DNA from: Amoebidium appalachense
Lineage: Eukaryota; Ichthyosporea
Direction: 5' to 3'
Length of the DNA stretch: 64,000 bases
Assembly (NCBI GenBank): GCA_963693365.1
Contig: CAVNZM010000004.1
Location: 2,728,001 to 2,792,000, forward strand
Every line of letters begins with the position of its first letter. Positions within the stretch are counted from its first letter, which is position 1. The notes under the pieces are model-generated. The model made no database searches. It had not been told where the DNA came from and saw nothing but the letters and a program-made list of their open reading frames with translations. The position numbers and the translations under genes are program-made. Below are positions 62,678-64,000 of the stretch, piece by piece.

Positions 62678-64000
62678 GCACACATACATATATGCTGAAA
62701 GGGCGATGTTTTCATTCTCTCAACTGTGTGTGGGCTGAGAGTTGCATCCTGGGGACGTCGGAGTGGTTTTCTACTGCAAAACTCGGGGTTCCTGGAGGGT
62801 AATGTCGAGCTCGGTGGGGCATTGAAACGTCAACACGGTGTGTTACAAGTTAAAAATCTCTGTTGACAGTATGAACGGTGTGATTGTGCTTATAAAATAG
62901 TTTTTCTTGGTTTGGGATTTAAGTAGAAAATATCATCGTAGCCCAGACATTTCATGGGAGGGTTTTTAAAGAGCGTCGTGTGCTTTATACCCTTGTTCTG
63001 AAGTATGATGAACTTGGAGGGAAGACGATCTGCAGTATATAGAGGCACATACACCCGGAAATTTGGTGAAGCAATAAGAGAACATGGCTCTGTAATGAAC
63101 TTGAAGCAAACTGACAGTCGTTTCGAGGCGGAGGAAATGAACTGCACCAAGAGCCCAGAGGGCCTGTTTTCTTTGCTGTACTTTCTATTAGTAAAGCAAA
63201 GGCCTTTCCGTCAAAACTTACACACAAGCTTTGGCATCAGAAGACTCGGGCAAGAAATAGACATATTGCTATACTGGGCATTGCCTTGTTCGTCGGTTGT
63301 GTGTTCTGGGTGATAGGGAACGCCATGATGGTTCTGACGGTGTGTGCATTGCCTCTCTAATTAGCATGATGGTTACAAGTGTTACGTGGCCCCTTTCAAT
63401 GGCACATATTCTTGGATAGAGGTGTGTCAGTGTGTTCACTCAGAAGGCAGGCAGGATAGGCGCCCAGAGGGGTGGGGGGTGTTGGCTGGGGAGGCAGAAG
63501 ATTGCACGTGCACCACGCACAGCGGCGTCGTCGCGCCAGTAGTGGGCATAGTAGGGTTCAGGGCCCCGGAGTGCCATTGCTTTTTTCTTTTTTCCTTTTT
63601 TTCCTCTGAAAGAGGGGGGGGGGGGGGTTATGCATCATCTGAGACGGTTGAAACTGAGAAAGGGGGGAGGGGGGGGGGGGGAGGACAAGGACTCGAAGTT
63701 CTTTGATCCAGGGAGGTTATGTTCCTACCCCCCCCTTCTTTCCCATCACCACTCCTACTACACGCACGTTTCAAATGCAGAGGGAGTTCGAAGGAAGGCT
63801 GTGGTGTCACGGGGGGATGGACTTTAATTAACTAGAGAATTAATCAGGAAAACCTTGCTTGGCCCTCGAACGGATGTGTACACAGTAGGGAGCCAGTGAG
63901 AGCTCGAGAGGGGTTGGTCATGTCGGAAAGAATGTAGCCCAACGTGCAAATTGATGGGAGATTAGGGGTTTCTAGCCCGCACACTCTAGATGTTCGTAGT
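62678..64000. other. 3' flank of RAMP4 and unassigned sequence
   Basis: Two overlapping open frames occupy 62890-63313: plus 63005-63313 (102 codons, preceded by TATAAAATAG at about 62891) and minus 63150-62890 (86 codons, with FRVYVPLYTADRLPSKFIIL). Each looks moderately protein-like, but neither has a recognised domain or paired splice sites, and only one at most can be real. Short poly-G tracts occur at 63614 and 63661. The rest, to 64000, has no visible gene. Confidence 0.4.

Overview
This is an intron-rich eukaryotic nuclear segment. The evidence is genes split by GT-AG introns whose exons and phases can be followed, a eukaryote-specific ER protein (RAMP4/SERP1), a minor-spliceosome factor (CENATAC), an HLH/PAS-type protein, and a 5'-truncated LINE copy with a target-site duplication. 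About half of the window is simple sequence: long (GT/CA)n, (GA/CT)n, poly-G/poly-C and poly-T/poly-A tracts. These fill introns and intergenic DNA. Most listed long open frames are translations of these tracts and are not genes. The gene content fits a unicellular eukaryote such as a protist related to animals or an alga. The species cannot be fixed from sequence alone.

Layout. 1-0.45 kb: one possible minus-strand exon running off the left edge. 1.4-5.5 kb: a jumble of homopolymer and GT modules around a decayed minus-strand LINE reverse transcriptase (3.0-5.0 kb) whose 3' end is tandemly duplicated. 6.2-18.2 kb: a 12-exon minus-strand gene for a protein with a helix-loop-helix-like segment, two PAS domains and a disordered Asn/Gln/His/Pro-rich tail. 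18.2-21.8 kb: intergenic DNA with a 1-kb GA satellite and a tiny hairpin insertion. 21.9-32.9 kb: a 9-exon minus-strand CENATAC/CCDC84 gene. A 1.06-kb divergent spacer then separates it from a plus-strand 3-exon MFS sugar transporter (33.9-38.4 kb). Its paralogue lies tail-to-tail at 39.9-43.0 kb on minus, with identical intron positions and a probable one-base frameshift. 44.3-45.4 kb: a clean 5'-truncated LINE insertion with a perfect 10-bp target-site duplication. 45.8-58.0 kb: a 13-exon plus-strand gene for an unrecognised type I membrane protein of 455 residues; every exon phase closes. 59.5-61.1 kb: a two-exon minus-strand acetamidase/formamidase. 62.5-62.7 kb: an intronless RAMP4/SERP1 gene. 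The last 1.3 kb has no assignable gene.

The genes do not form one pathway. They cover nuclear regulation (HLH-PAS), minor-intron splicing (CENATAC), sugar transport (two transporters), amide hydrolysis, ER membrane protein stress response (RAMP4), and a cell-surface or secretory-route protein of unknown role. The most unusual features are: an HLH-PAS-like protein that seems to lack a basic region; splice sites triplicated as a 37-bp tandem repeat in that gene; a dispersed repeat family whose copies end in poly-C instead of poly-A; (CA)n tracts that directly form 3' splice sites; long-palindrome MITE-like elements; and a periodic ATTGG/CACGTG array inside a CENATAC intron.
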